The notes beneath the pieces are model-generated. The model was not told the DNA's origin. It did no database searches and saw only the letters and a program-made list of their open reading frames with translations. Positions 13,787-22,017 of a stretch of DNA of 31,137 nucleotides are shown piece by piece. Both the position numbers and the translations under genes were made by a program. Source of the stretch: a virus; IMG/VR virus record IMGVR_UViG_3300027754_000305, positions 1 through 31,137 of that record; one strand, 5' to 3'. Within the stretch, counting starts at the first letter, position 1. The number at the start of each line of letters is the position of its first letter.

Positions 13787-15616
13787 ATGACTCCCTCCGA
13801 AAAAGCCGCCGCCGTCGCCCGTGTCAACGAGTTCAAACTCGCCGGACACAGCCTAAATCAATCCTGCGCCATGGCAGGCGTGGCCAAGGGCAGCTATGTG
13901 CGGTGGAGTTTGAAGCTGGAGGACCACGGCCTGATCCGCGACCAACGCACCGAGTGCAGCGGACGCAAAGCCAAGTTCCAGCTCACCAGCGCGGAGATCG
14001 ACGCACTGCGCGGGCTGACGCTGAAGCATGGGAGCTTTGCTTTCGCCGTGGAAATCTTTTCACGCTCGGAAGCCTGCACCCACGAGACCAGCGAGCTGAT
14101 CATCCGGACCATCGCCGAGGCCCAGCGCGCCGAGCGCCAGCCGAAGTGGCCGCTCTCCCTGCGCCGCCTCGCCCGCAGCTCCGATCTGGAGGACGATATG
14201 ATCCGCGGGGCCAAGGCCGTCGATTCCCACGCCCAGGGCAGCACGAAAGGCATGTTCTGGGAAACCGCCGAAGGCGAACTCCGCCCGCTCCAGCCGATGT
14301 CTGTCTGGCAGCTCGATGACTATTCCACCAACCAGCCCTACGGCATCCCCACGCTGGAAAATGGGAACCGCCTCTGCCGCCAGATCCTCGCCGCGCTGGA
14401 TGTCTATGCCTCCGGCTGGCTCGGCGTGCATCATGTGGGCCGCGAGCGCGATGCCTACCGCGTGGAGGACATCCTGCGTTTCATCCTGCATCTCATCGAC
14501 AGCCACGGCACCATGCCGGAGGCGCTGATGCTGGAGCAGGGCCGATGGAAAGCCGACGCCATCCTTGGCATCGAGATCCCCGACGGCAGCGGCCGCCGCT
14601 GGGGTGCGCTCAATGATCTCTTCCACGTCGTCCACGGATTCACCAGCCGCCACAAGGCCGCACTGGAATCCAATTTCCGCATTCTGCAAACCGCGCTGCG
14701 CCTCAGTGGCCGGGACATCGGCAGTTATCGCGGTGAAATGGAATCGGCCACCAAGTCGTATTTGAAAGTCCAGGCCGGCAAACTCTGCCCCACCAAGGCC
14801 GGATTCCTCACGCAGGCCGACAGCTCCCGCATCCACGAGGAAGCGATGCAATACCTCAACGCCCGCGCCAAGTTCCGCAAGGCCTTCGGTGGTCGGCACC
14901 TGGTGCCGGATGCCCTGCTCAATGAAGCCTGGACCCCGCGCCCACTTCCCCAGGGCGAGCGCTGGAGATTCCACCCCGTCAAGAAGGAGGCCACCGTCAA
15001 AGGCAACTTCGTGGAATGCCGCGCCGGCGAACACTACGAGGGCCACTTCATTTTCCGCGTCAATGGCGTGACCGATGACATTTATTTCCAACCAGGGCAC
15101 CGCATCCTGATCGCTTTCGATCCGTTGCATCTGGAACTCGGCGCGATGATCGCCAACGCCGAGCGCGGCTCTCTCAATCGTCCCGGCTGGCGCATGGGGC
15201 AGAACCTGATCACTGCCCCGCCGTATGAAATGACGCCACAATTTTCCTTCCGTCCGCGCAACGTCGAAACGGCCCCGCAGAAAAAAGCCAACGCCGCCGT
15301 CGTCAGCATGTTCAAGGCGATCAAACCCTTCGCCAAGGCCGGACTGGCCATCACGCATGTGGCGGATGGACGCGGGCAGAGTGCGGAAATCCGCAACCAC
15401 GAGACCCCCGACCAACTTTCCCAACGTCAGAGCACCGTGGAAACGCCGCGCAATGGCTCCGCGATAGCTCCGCGAACGCTCGCAACCCGCGAATCGACTC
15501 AAGACACCACCCGCCGCAGCACCGCCCCTGAGACGCGAAATTCGCGGGGCTTCTCTGATGACGATGAAGCCGCCCTCGCCGCCGAGGAGGCCGAGATCGC
15601 CGCCAAAGGGTGGTAA
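13787..15616 (+). CDS. A: MuA-type DDE transposase
   Basis: This encodes 609 residues, close to Mu A (663). The N-terminal HTH (residues 8-41, HSLNQSCAMAGVAKGSYVRW within it) is followed by a helical region, then the RNase H-like core: VWQLDDYSTNQPYG (D177/D178), LAALDVYASGW at 201-211, LMLEQGRWKAD near 247-256, and RHKAALESNFRIL with E294. These would supply the catalytic acids; the second position appears as Glu (E250) where MuA has Asp336. A beta-barrel region and a disordered, charged tail follow. It carries out strand transfer during integration and replicative transposition, with the ATPase encoded next. Confidence 0.88.
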   Translation: MTPSEKAAAVARVNEFKLAGHSLNQSCAMAGVAKGSYVRWSLKLEDHGLIRDQRTECSGRKAKFQLTSAEIDALRGLTLKHGSFAFAVEIFSRSEACTHETSELIIRTIAEAQRAERQPKWPLSLRRLARSSDLEDDMIRGAKAVDSHAQGSTKGMFWETAEGELRPLQPMSVWQLDDYSTNQPYGIPTLENGNRLCRQILAALDVYASGWLGVHHVGRERDAYRVEDILRFILHLIDSHGTMPEALMLEQGRWKADAILGIEIPDGSGRRWGALNDLFHVVHGFTSRHKAALESNFRILQTALRLSGRDIGSYRGEMESATKSYLKVQAGKLCPTKAGFLTQADSSRIHEEAMQYLNARAKFRKAFGGRHLVPDALLNEAWTPRPLPQGERWRFHPVKKEATVKGNFVECRAGEHYEGHFIFRVNGVTDDIYFQPGHRILIAFDPLHLELGAMIANAERGSLNRPGWRMGQNLITAPPYEMTPQFSFRPRNVETAPQKKANAAVVSMFKAIKPFAKAGLAITHVADGRGQSAEIRNHETPDQLSQRQSTVETPRNGSAIAPRTLATRESTQDTTRRSTAPETRNSRGFSDDDEAALAAEEAEIAAKGW

Positions 15617-15659
15617 AACATTCTCCCCCAAAACCCAACAACAAACCCAACAACCCAAC

Positions 15660-16682
15660 ATGACCCGAACCCAACAAGAAACCGAGCTGCAAGCCATCGC
15701 TAAAAAAATCCTCGCCTACAAACAAGCGGAGGATCTGTCACTCTCGCAGCTCATCGAAACTCTGCCCGAAGTCGGCAGCGACAAAACGCTCAATAAAATT
15801 GCCCGCGGTGATTTCTCCGAACTCAACTTTGAGCAATGGCTCGGCAAATACCGCGCCGCTGCAATGAAGATCGACGCGGACGACAGCGACGACCTGGTCA
15901 ATGCCCCCAAGACCGTCACCATCCCGATCCTGGACAACCTCACGCCCACGCTCAAACTCCGCCAGCTCTTCATGCGCCTGCGGAAAAACGAAGGCGAGAA
16001 CTGCCGCCTGGGCGTGCTCTGCGTGGATGGCGGAGGAGGCAAGACCACCGCCGCCAAAGCCCTGCAAGCCCGTTGGAAATCCCAGGTCCTGCGCATCGAG
16101 TGCCTGATCGTCTGGGATGACAAACCCGCCTGCATGCTCTTCGATCTCTGCGCCGCGCTCGGCATCAAAGACATTCCCACCAGCCGCCACCAACGCTATT
16201 GCAAAGTGCGCGATGCCCTCATCACCGGCAAGGCCCGCCGTTGCCTGATCTTTGATGAGGCCCATTACATGGGGCCCAACTGCCTCTCGTGCCTGGTCGG
16301 CCTGATCAATGAAACGCCAGGGGAATTTATCTTCCTGTGCAAGCCCCTGCTTTGGAAGAAACTGGAGCGCACCGCCTTCGAAGCGTGCGACCAGCTCAAG
16401 GTGAACCGGCTGGAGGAACTCGTGAAACTCACGGAGATGCCCTCCAAAGATTACGAGCGTTATCTCATCGCCCGCCTGCCTCACCTGGAGAACGACCGCG
16501 AGCCGCTCGCGGAGGTGGTGCGTGAGATCACCCGCCAGGCGCGCGACTGCGGCCACCTGGCCTTTGCCCGTGACGTGGTGAAGCGCGCCCAGCAGCTCAC
16601 CAAGACCACGGAGCCCAGCGATGTGACCACGGATCATGTGCTCGCCGCCGTGGAAGAAGTCGCCCGCAAACTCGGCAAATAG
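15660..16682 (+). CDS. B: MuB-type AAA ATPase, target DNA activator
   Basis: This encodes 340 residues; Mu B has 312. The ATG at 15660 follows a 43-base A/C-rich leader of repeated ACCCAACA units; longer in-frame starts lie inside the transposase gene. An N-terminal HTH-like domain (residues 25-65) precedes the AAA core: Walker A DGGGGKTT (K128, T129) and Walker B CLIFDE (D199, E200). The first Walker A glycine position is Val122, an oddity. MuB binds target DNA with ATP and delivers it to the transposase, giving target immunity. Its order directly after A matches Mu. Confidence 0.88.
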   Translation: MTRTQQETELQAIAKKILAYKQAEDLSLSQLIETLPEVGSDKTLNKIARGDFSELNFEQWLGKYRAAAMKIDADDSDDLVNAPKTVTIPILDNLTPTLKLRQLFMRLRKNEGENCRLGVLCVDGGGGKTTAAKALQARWKSQVLRIECLIVWDDKPACMLFDLCAALGIKDIPTSRHQRYCKVRDALITGKARRCLIFDEAHYMGPNCLSCLVGLINETPGEFIFLCKPLLWKKLERTAFEACDQLKVNRLEELVKLTEMPSKDYERYLIARLPHLENDREPLAEVVREITRQARDCGHLAFARDVVKRAQQLTKTTEPSDVTTDHVLAAVEEVARKLGK

Positions 16683-16693
16683 AACCCACGACT

Positions 16694-16990
16694 ATGAGAC
16701 CCAAATATTTCTACGCTCATTGTTCCGGCTACATTTGCAGCATCGCATCCGATGTGATGCAGGCCACCGGAGTCTGTTTCTACTTCACGGCGGACGGTCC
16801 GGTGGATGCCCCTCGGGCCGCCGCAGCCATCGCCCGGGATCTCCTGCCCGGTGCCTGGATCAACCACGTCGTCATCGACCACATGGACGAGCACGGCGAC
16901 CCGCTGCCGGCCGTCGCCATCGTGCCCACCCCTCCGCGCCTCAAGCGCACCTTCAAAACCAAACCACAACCTCAGCCCCAACTCCTATGA
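16694..16990 (+). CDS. Hypothetical early protein
   Basis: This encodes 98 residues, starting 11 bases after the ATPase stop and ending in an ATGA overlap. It is mixed alpha/beta with a Pro/Lys-rich C-terminal tail (residues 78-98). It has three cysteines near the N-terminus but no CxxC pair. I do not recognise a family. The position corresponds to the Mu semi-essential early region, which holds small host-takeover genes. Confidence 0.62.
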   Translation: MRPKYFYAHCSGYICSIASDVMQATGVCFYFTADGPVDAPRAAAAIARDLLPGAWINHVVIDHMDEHGDPLPAVAIVPTPPRLKRTFKTKPQPQPQLL

Positions 16991-17520
16991 TTGCCAAGCT
17001 CCCATCCACCAAACCCACCCTCACACCCGCCGAGCAAGCCGCCTGCGATGCTTATTCCAATGCGCTCTGGAGCGCGAAGCATGCCAAGAAGTTCAAGAAC
17101 ACCGTGATTGAGATCGCCCTCCGCCTGGGCCGGATCGCCACGGAGCGCGGATTCATCGCCACCGCGGATGCCACCAGCTACCCCATGCCCAGCCTGGAGG
17201 AATGGGATGCGCGCCTCTACCTGCAAGTGCTCGCCGTGGACAAGCTCTCCGCGCATGGCGACAGCCCTATCGCTGCCTCCCGCATCGCGGAACTCGAAGC
17301 CGCGCAGGCCGTCCTCCAACAGATGCGCGAGATCACGCCCAGCGTCGTTTCCTACCATGAGACCGCCGCCTGGATGAAGGAAGCCACGGACTATTTCAAA
17401 GCCGCCGGCGTCATCGTCCCTCAGAAGGCCGTCACCGTGAAATTCTACGAGACCGCCGCCGCCCCCGTCCGCCCCAAACTCCCCAAGGCTCCCAAGGCCA
17501 AGAAAGGAGACCATCCATGA
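16987..17520 (+). CDS. Hypothetical early protein (helical)
   Basis: This encodes 177 residues. The ATG overlaps the upstream stop, and the gene ends in an ATGA overlap with the next, so three genes are coupled. It is mostly helical, with Ala-rich stretches (residues 95-125), and ends in a Pro/Lys-rich basic tail (KAPKAKKGD). It lies where Mu carries Gam, a DNA-end-binding protein of 174 residues. The sequence does not look like Gam, so no function is claimed. Confidence 0.68.
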   Translation: MIAKLPSTKPTLTPAEQAACDAYSNALWSAKHAKKFKNTVIEIALRLGRIATERGFIATADATSYPMPSLEEWDARLYLQVLAVDKLSAHGDSPIAASRIAELEAAQAVLQQMREITPSVVSYHETAAWMKEATDYFKAAGVIVPQKAVTVKFYETAAAPVRPKLPKAPKAKKGDHP

Positions 17521-18086
17521 AACTCCTCACCCGCCCCCAGCAGACGGCCATCATCATGCTGGCAGACCAGGCCTACGAGCACCAGGTCAACGAGGGCTTC
17601 CACACGCCGCGCGGTGACATGGCCAAGACCCGCGACCAGTCCGACTGGCGGCATGCCATGCAGCGCAAATGCACCGGCCACGACAGCCTGACCATGTGCG
17701 TCAACGAACACTTCGAGCACCTCATGCGCGATTTCTCCCTCCTGGCCGGCCGCGATGCCGAGGCCTTCGAGTGGGGCATGAAATGCGGGCCGCTCCCCGA
17801 CGGCGCGCCGGAAGCCCCCGCCACCAAGCACGAGCTGCCGGACAGCCTCCACAACCGCTCCCTCTGGGCCTTCAAGATCAAGACGCTCTGCATCAGCATG
17901 CGGGTGAATTTCCCAGCCTACCCGCTCGGCATCCTCAAGCGCCAGAACCCCGCCGCCCCCAAGACCAGCATCGAAGCCTATTCCGCGCAGGCCATCCGCA
18001 AGGCCTTCTTCAGTCTCAACTTCAAAGCCCAGCGCGCCGCCAAAGCCCAGAACCAGGCCGAAGCAGAGGCCAACTGTCCATTCTGA
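17517..18086 (+). CDS. Hypothetical early protein, GemA-like position
   Basis: This encodes 189 residues, preceded by a good Shine-Dalgarno (AAAGGAG, about 7 bases upstream). The segment DWRHAMQRKCTGHDSLTMC (residues 42-60) and the following helix recall Mu gp16/GemA (DUF1018) proteins, which modify host gyrase and host gene expression, but the match is loose. The C-terminal part is basic and Ala-rich. It is translationally coupled to its upstream neighbour. Treat as unknown with a weak GemA hint from layout. Confidence 0.65.
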   Translation: MKLLTRPQQTAIIMLADQAYEHQVNEGFHTPRGDMAKTRDQSDWRHAMQRKCTGHDSLTMCVNEHFEHLMRDFSLLAGRDAEAFEWGMKCGPLPDGAPEAPATKHELPDSLHNRSLWAFKIKTLCISMRVNFPAYPLGILKRQNPAAPKTSIEAYSAQAIRKAFFSLNFKAQRAAKAQNQAEAEANCPF

Positions 18087-18110
18087 ACCCACACCCACAC
18101 CAACAAACCC

Positions 18111-18557
18111 ATGATCGACCAGCGACCCACCATCAACCTGCGCACCGGCAACCAGATCGACACCAGCAAACTGGCCGAGATCGCGCCCGGTGTCTTCACC
18201 GGAGACATTCCCATGCTGGAATTGCCCCGCTACGGCGTGACGAAATTCGTGAAAGACCGGGACGGCATCTACCGCGCCATCCTGGTGACGTTTCCCGATT
18301 ATGTGAAACTCAACCAGAAGACACTCGACCAGCTCGGCATCAAGATCAGCACCCGCGTGCTGCGCTCCCTGGTCTATGCCGGCTTCGTCAAAGGCTCCAA
18401 GGTCTCTCCCTTCCAAACGGAATTCTGCGTGGAGTCTCTCTACCGCCACCGCCGCAAAACCCTGGAGCGCGGATTCTGGAACGAACGCCGCCTCACCGAC
18501 TACTCGCTCGGCTGGGATGCCGTGCTCAACGGCACCGTCCAGGGAGAGGAGGACTAA
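18111..18557 (+). CDS. Hypothetical protein with possible winged helix; regulator candidate
   Basis: This encodes 148 residues. The middle (residues 67-105, LNQKTLDQLGIKISTRVLRS then GFVKGSKVSPF) has the shape of a winged helix. The C-terminus is aromatic and charged. The gene follows an A/C-rich leader and lies late in the early operon, where Mu places Mor and C, the middle and late activators. As the phage seems to use unusual late promoters, this is one of two candidates in the window for their activator. That is inference; no sequence match to Mor/C is evident. Confidence 0.65.
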   Translation: MIDQRPTINLRTGNQIDTSKLAEIAPGVFTGDIPMLELPRYGVTKFVKDRDGIYRAILVTFPDYVKLNQKTLDQLGIKISTRVLRSLVYAGFVKGSKVSPFQTEFCVESLYRHRRKTLERGFWNERRLTDYSLGWDAVLNGTVQGEED

Positions 18558-18561
18558 ACCC

Positions 18562-18978
18562 ATGATCATTCTGCCCTCACTCAAAGCCCGTCCCTGCCAC
18601 AACTGCAGCACGCCCACCTATGCCAGGCACATCGTCAAAGGCCCCACCAAACGCAGCAAACCCTCCCGCCTGCCGCTCTGCGCCTGCTGCCAGCTCGGCC
18701 CGCAGAAGTCCGTGGAAATCCTCCCCACCATCCCCTACTTTGGAAAAGACGGCACCGCCGCCGCCACCGTGCCAGACACCACCAAACGCACCCAGGTCCT
18801 CGCCTGGCTCAAAGACCGCCAGAACAAAACCTGGAAGGCCCTGGGAAATAGCTACTCGGCCAAGATGAAGAACTGGGCCGCCGCTCTCAAAATCCCCGTG
18901 CCGGATCTGACCGCGCTGCGCGGCGGGCCGAGGAAGAACGATACGCTCTGCCGCGAGGCGGGGCAGAAAGACGCCTGA
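18562..18978 (+). CDS. Hypothetical zinc-ribbon protein; regulator candidate
   Basis: This encodes 138 residues from an ATG with a strong AGGAGG site about 10 bases upstream. CHNC at residues 12-15 and CACC at 40-43 would form a zinc ribbon. The rest is basic and helical (LAWLKDRQNKTWKALGNSYS), with a Gly/Arg-rich end. Zinc-ribbon plus basic helix suggests nucleic-acid binding, so this is the second candidate for a late transcription activator. It ends overlapping the next start by one base (TGATG). The family is not recognised. Confidence 0.66.
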   Translation: MIILPSLKARPCHNCSTPTYARHIVKGPTKRSKPSRLPLCACCQLGPQKSVEILPTIPYFGKDGTAAATVPDTTKRTQVLAWLKDRQNKTWKALGNSYSAKMKNWAAALKIPVPDLTALRGGPRKNDTLCREAGQKDA

Positions 18979-19292
18979 TGAACACTGAGACTCCAAGCCC
19001 CGACTCGTTGGCAGCAGCACATGGTTCTGAGTTCCGGGTGCGAATCACTCGGCTCTCAGTCCTGCCGCCGAAAGAGCCTCTATTCTCGGAGCAATGCACG
19101 AACGTCTCAATCGTGGATGAAGCCGCTGGCGAGTTCTTGGAAATCGAGCAGCAAAGCGGGCGCACAGATGTGAAGTCGCAGACCATCGCAATCTCGCCGG
19201 AAGAATGGCCTGCGCTGAAACGGGCCATCGAGCAACTGCTGGCAGACTGCGAAACTCAGAACACCCAACCACAGCCGACCCAATCCAAATGA
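18978..19292 (+). CDS. Hypothetical protein
   Basis: This encodes 104 residues. Beta strands early (FRVRITRLSVLPP) are followed by EFLEIEQQSGRTDVKSQTIAISPEEWPALKRAIEQLL in residues 52-88, a composition common in small conserved proteins of phages and plasmids. It has no motif that fixes a function. It overlaps its upstream neighbour by one base and its downstream neighbour by four, continuing the early operon. Confidence 0.65.
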   Translation: MNTETPSPDSLAAAHGSEFRVRITRLSVLPPKEPLFSEQCTNVSIVDEAAGEFLEIEQQSGRTDVKSQTIAISPEEWPALKRAIEQLLADCETQNTQPQPTQSK

Positions 19293-19642
19293 ATAATCCT
19301 ACCGTGAAAGACTCCCACCAATTCCAAGGCGCGAGCAGGGGGTCGGATGATGGGGCTGGTTCTCTCAGATACCATTCGCTTTGGGCTGTATGGGATGATG
19401 ACGCAACCGAGATACTTGCCGTTGAGAGCGAACGCCGCGAGGCCGTGCGATTTATGGAGCGCGACCAATGTGCCACTTATCACCTCGCGGAATACACCCT
19501 AAAAACATCCGAGATTGTTGGAGAGAACATGAATTCCCCAGAAGCAAAATCTGGGACGATCACTAGTCCGCTCGATGTCGCGCCGAAACTCCTGGCCTTT
19601 CCATTGCGGGCGGTTCCATCTATCTTGTCGGCACACTCCTGA
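19289..19642 (+). CDS. Hypothetical protein
   Basis: This encodes 117 residues starting in an ATGA overlap. An N-terminal polar stretch is followed by LWAVWDDDATEILAVESERREAVRFM (residues 31-56, continuous alpha/beta pattern) and a weakly hydrophobic end. It has lower GC than its neighbours in places. The family is unknown. It is the last gene before the F gene, 6 bases upstream of that start. Confidence 0.58.
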   Translation: MNNPTVKDSHQFQGASRGSDDGAGSLRYHSLWAVWDDDATEILAVESERREAVRFMERDQCATYHLAEYTLKTSEIVGENMNSPEAKSGTITSPLDVAPKLLAFPLRAVPSILSAHS

Positions 19643-19648
19643 TTCCCC

Positions 19649-21496
19649 ATGATCACCACTCCCATCCCCCACACTGAAGCCGCGCGCGCCATTGCTGACA
19701 AGCCTGCGGTGACCCGGGCGGTATTTGCGGAGATGCCGGCGGAGCTGAGGGCGATGGCGTTTACGATTACGGGGATCGAGGATCTGAAGGTGCTGCAACG
19801 TGCCCGCGACCTGATCGCGGAGCTGCCGAAGGGTGGTGATTACAACGAGATCAAGGCGGATCTGCTCAAGACGATCAGCCCCTACATGGCGAATGACAAG
19901 TCTGCGGAGATCCGGGCGGAGCTGCTGCTGCGGCTGCACGGCGGGCAGGCTTATGCCGCTGCGCAATACCGGGTCATGGACCGCCAGCGCGATGCGTTCC
20001 CTTACTGGCAATATCTGAGCTTTGGCGATGACCGCGTGCGGGCCAGTCACAAGGCGCTGGATCACAAAATCTTTCCGGCCAACTCGCCCTTCTGGGACCT
20101 GCACTATCCGCCCTGGGAATTTCTCTGCCGGTGCCGGGTGGCTCCGCTGACCCGCCGCGATGCCATGGCCATCCGCGATGCCGACCGCAAGCTCCCCGCC
20201 GTGAAACGCCGCTTCATGGAAGGTGTGCTCCTGCAAAAGGCCGAGGTGGATCATGTGATTTTTTCGCCCAACGATGACGGCACGACCGCCAGCCTGGTGC
20301 CGCCGAGCGTGGCAGATCCCGCCAAAGGCTACCAGTGGCACCCGGGCACGCTGGGAGTTCCCCTGGAGAAACTCAAGGAGGGCTTCGACCAGGACATCTG
20401 GCAGCAGTTCGAAGACAAGGCCAAGGCCACCAAGCTGGGCAAAAGCCAGACGCTCTGGCAGGGCATGCAGCTCCAGGGCAAAGCCTACAAGGCCCCCGCC
20501 CCCAAGGAAACCATCACCACGGCGAAACGCGCCGCCATCCTCAAGGCGCTGGGCATGACAGAATCCGACTACGCCGCCTGGCAGGCCGCGCAGAAGGCGC
20601 TGCCGGATCTGGGAGGTGCTCCCACGCCGACGCCAACACCAACGCCTGCGCCGGTTCCTGCGGTGAAGAAGGCAAAACCTGCTCCGAAGCCCAAGCCCTC
20701 CGTGCTCTCCGTGCTCGACCAGGTCACCGCCCTGCATAATGCCAAAGCTGCCGACCGCCAGCCTTATGTGGATGCCGTCGCCAAGGCCACCGGCGAGATT
20801 CAAGACTTGATCCGCCAACTCAATGCGATGACCTCCTCCAATGCTGCCTATACAGCGCTTTACGGGGATTACACCCTGGCGATGGATAAACTGAATAACG
20901 CCACCGCCAGCTTCAACGCCTATAAGAAGAAGGAACTTGTGGAGTTCAGACGGATCATCGCCCTGGACCCATCGAAACGTGGCTCCATCAACCACACGGC
21001 CGGACCAAGCCTGACGAAACTGGCGGACGAGTCTGTGGACTTGTTGCTTTCCGTGGCTCACAAGGATCTTCTGCCGGCGGTGGCTGTGAATTTCCTGCAC
21101 AAGGCCGGACGCGCCCAATATTCCAAGGTGCTGCGAGCGGTGCAGATCAACAAGGGCAGCGGCGTGCGGACGGGAGTGCATGAGCTGGGCCACTGGATGG
21201 AGATGCACAACCCTGCGACGCTGCAAAAGCTCATCGACTTCCGCACCAGGCGCGCAGGCGCTGAGCAACCACGGAGGCTTTCCGCCATCACCGGAAACAA
21301 AAATTACGATGCTACCGAGATCGCCATCGAGGATAAATTCCTCAATGCCTACATGGGGAAGGTTTACCCTGGGGACCTGGCATCCGAGATCCTGACCATG
21401 GGTCTGGAAATGTATCTCTACGAGCCTGGGGAATTCGCCACGAAGGACCCCGACTATTTCACTTTCATCCACAACCTCCTCCACCAAATCCCATGA
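19649..21496 (+). CDS. F: Mu F-like head morphogenesis protein fused to a zincin-like domain
   Basis: This encodes 615 residues. Residues 1-220 carry the MuF signature: YWQYLSFGDDRVRASHKALD from about 119, then a Pro-Trp-Glu-Phe-Leu-Cys-Arg-Cys-Arg run near 157-165. F is a minor head protein packed inside the shell beside the portal. A Pro/Thr/Lys-rich linker (321-350) joins it to a C-terminal domain with GVHELGHWMEMH; HELGH is at 511-515, and ASEILTMGLE about 60 residues later could give the third zinc ligand, as in gluzincins. Mu F lacks this domain. It may be an injected or self-acting protease. The next gene overlaps by 4 bases. Confidence 0.85.
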   Translation: MITTPIPHTEAARAIADKPAVTRAVFAEMPAELRAMAFTITGIEDLKVLQRARDLIAELPKGGDYNEIKADLLKTISPYMANDKSAEIRAELLLRLHGGQAYAAAQYRVMDRQRDAFPYWQYLSFGDDRVRASHKALDHKIFPANSPFWDLHYPPWEFLCRCRVAPLTRRDAMAIRDADRKLPAVKRRFMEGVLLQKAEVDHVIFSPNDDGTTASLVPPSVADPAKGYQWHPGTLGVPLEKLKEGFDQDIWQQFEDKAKATKLGKSQTLWQGMQLQGKAYKAPAPKETITTAKRAAILKALGMTESDYAAWQAAQKALPDLGGAPTPTPTPTPAPVPAVKKAKPAPKPKPSVLSVLDQVTALHNAKAADRQPYVDAVAKATGEIQDLIRQLNAMTSSNAAYTALYGDYTLAMDKLNNATASFNAYKKKELVEFRRIIALDPSKRGSINHTAGPSLTKLADESVDLLLSVAHKDLLPAVAVNFLHKAGRAQYSKVLRAVQINKGSGVRTGVHELGHWMEMHNPATLQKLIDFRTRRAGAEQPRRLSAITGNKNYDATEIAIEDKFLNAYMGKVYPGDLASEILTMGLEMYLYEPGEFATKDPDYFTFIHNLLHQIP

Positions 21497-22014
21497 CCAC
21501 TCTTCACATCCACGGATCTGTCTGCACCTACACGGAAGGAAGCTGGGCCTGCCCGGACACCACGCTGGAGCGCATTCTGAACAACCTCATGCCCGACGGG
21601 GGATTCAGTGCTTCCGATCCTCATCCTGATCAGAGCGCGGTGGATCTCGTGCTCGGTTATTTCCCCGATGCAGATGTCGTGGATGTCGCCCCTGCTCTCG
21701 AAGGGGAGGAAGGCCCGGAGCTGCCGTCTGCCCTCGGTGCCCTCACCTTCACACCTGACTCCGTGCTCATCACTGTGGACGGGACGCGGCGGCGGCTGAC
21801 GTGGGATATGGGAAACGGGCACCCACGCAACGCTGTGCTAGATGGCTGGCCGGTGGCAGACATTCGAATGAATGAGATCGCGGCGCGGCATTTCCTCTGG
21901 ACGCATAACCTGCTGCCGGACAGTGTCGCGGAGTCGCCGCGGGTGCTCGGCGAGGCGGATGCGGCCGCGGCGCTGGCGAATCACCTGCGGGCCATGGATG
22001 AAGCGAAAATTTGA
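21493..22014 (+). CDS. Hypothetical partner of the F-zincin protein
   Basis: This encodes 173 residues, acidic, soluble, mixed alpha/beta, with no signal peptide. Its ATG overlaps the stop of the F-zincin gene by 4 bases, giving strict translational coupling, and G follows 3 bases after it. In Mu, F and G are adjacent, so this gene is an insertion exactly behind the added protease domain. That suggests a regulator, inhibitor or chaperone of the domain. The sequence gives no family match, so the role is inferred from placement. Confidence 0.68.
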   Translation: MTTLHIHGSVCTYTEGSWACPDTTLERILNNLMPDGGFSASDPHPDQSAVDLVLGYFPDADVVDVAPALEGEEGPELPSALGALTFTPDSVLITVDGTRRRLTWDMGNGHPRNAVLDGWPVADIRMNEIAARHFLWTHNLLPDSVAESPRVLGEADAAAALANHLRAMDEAKI

Positions 22015-22017
22015 ACC

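Noticed and set aside
14060-15697. Long open frame on the minus strand opposite the transposase
   Set aside because: It mirrors the high-GC codon pattern of the transposase, has low-complexity composition and would run against the early operon. The same applies to long antisense frames at 17445-18617, 19499-21487, 27414-28892 and 28947-30323.
16636-16986. Upstream extension of the gene starting at 16987
   Set aside because: The extension is Arg/Ser/Pro-rich shadow sequence across two other genes; the ATG in the ATGA overlap gives a sensible protein.
19484-19506. ATACACCCT near 19491 as a third late promoter
   Set aside because: Only the -10-side block is present; AGGAAAGGGTCAA and AAGCAC are missing upstream and the site lies inside a gene.
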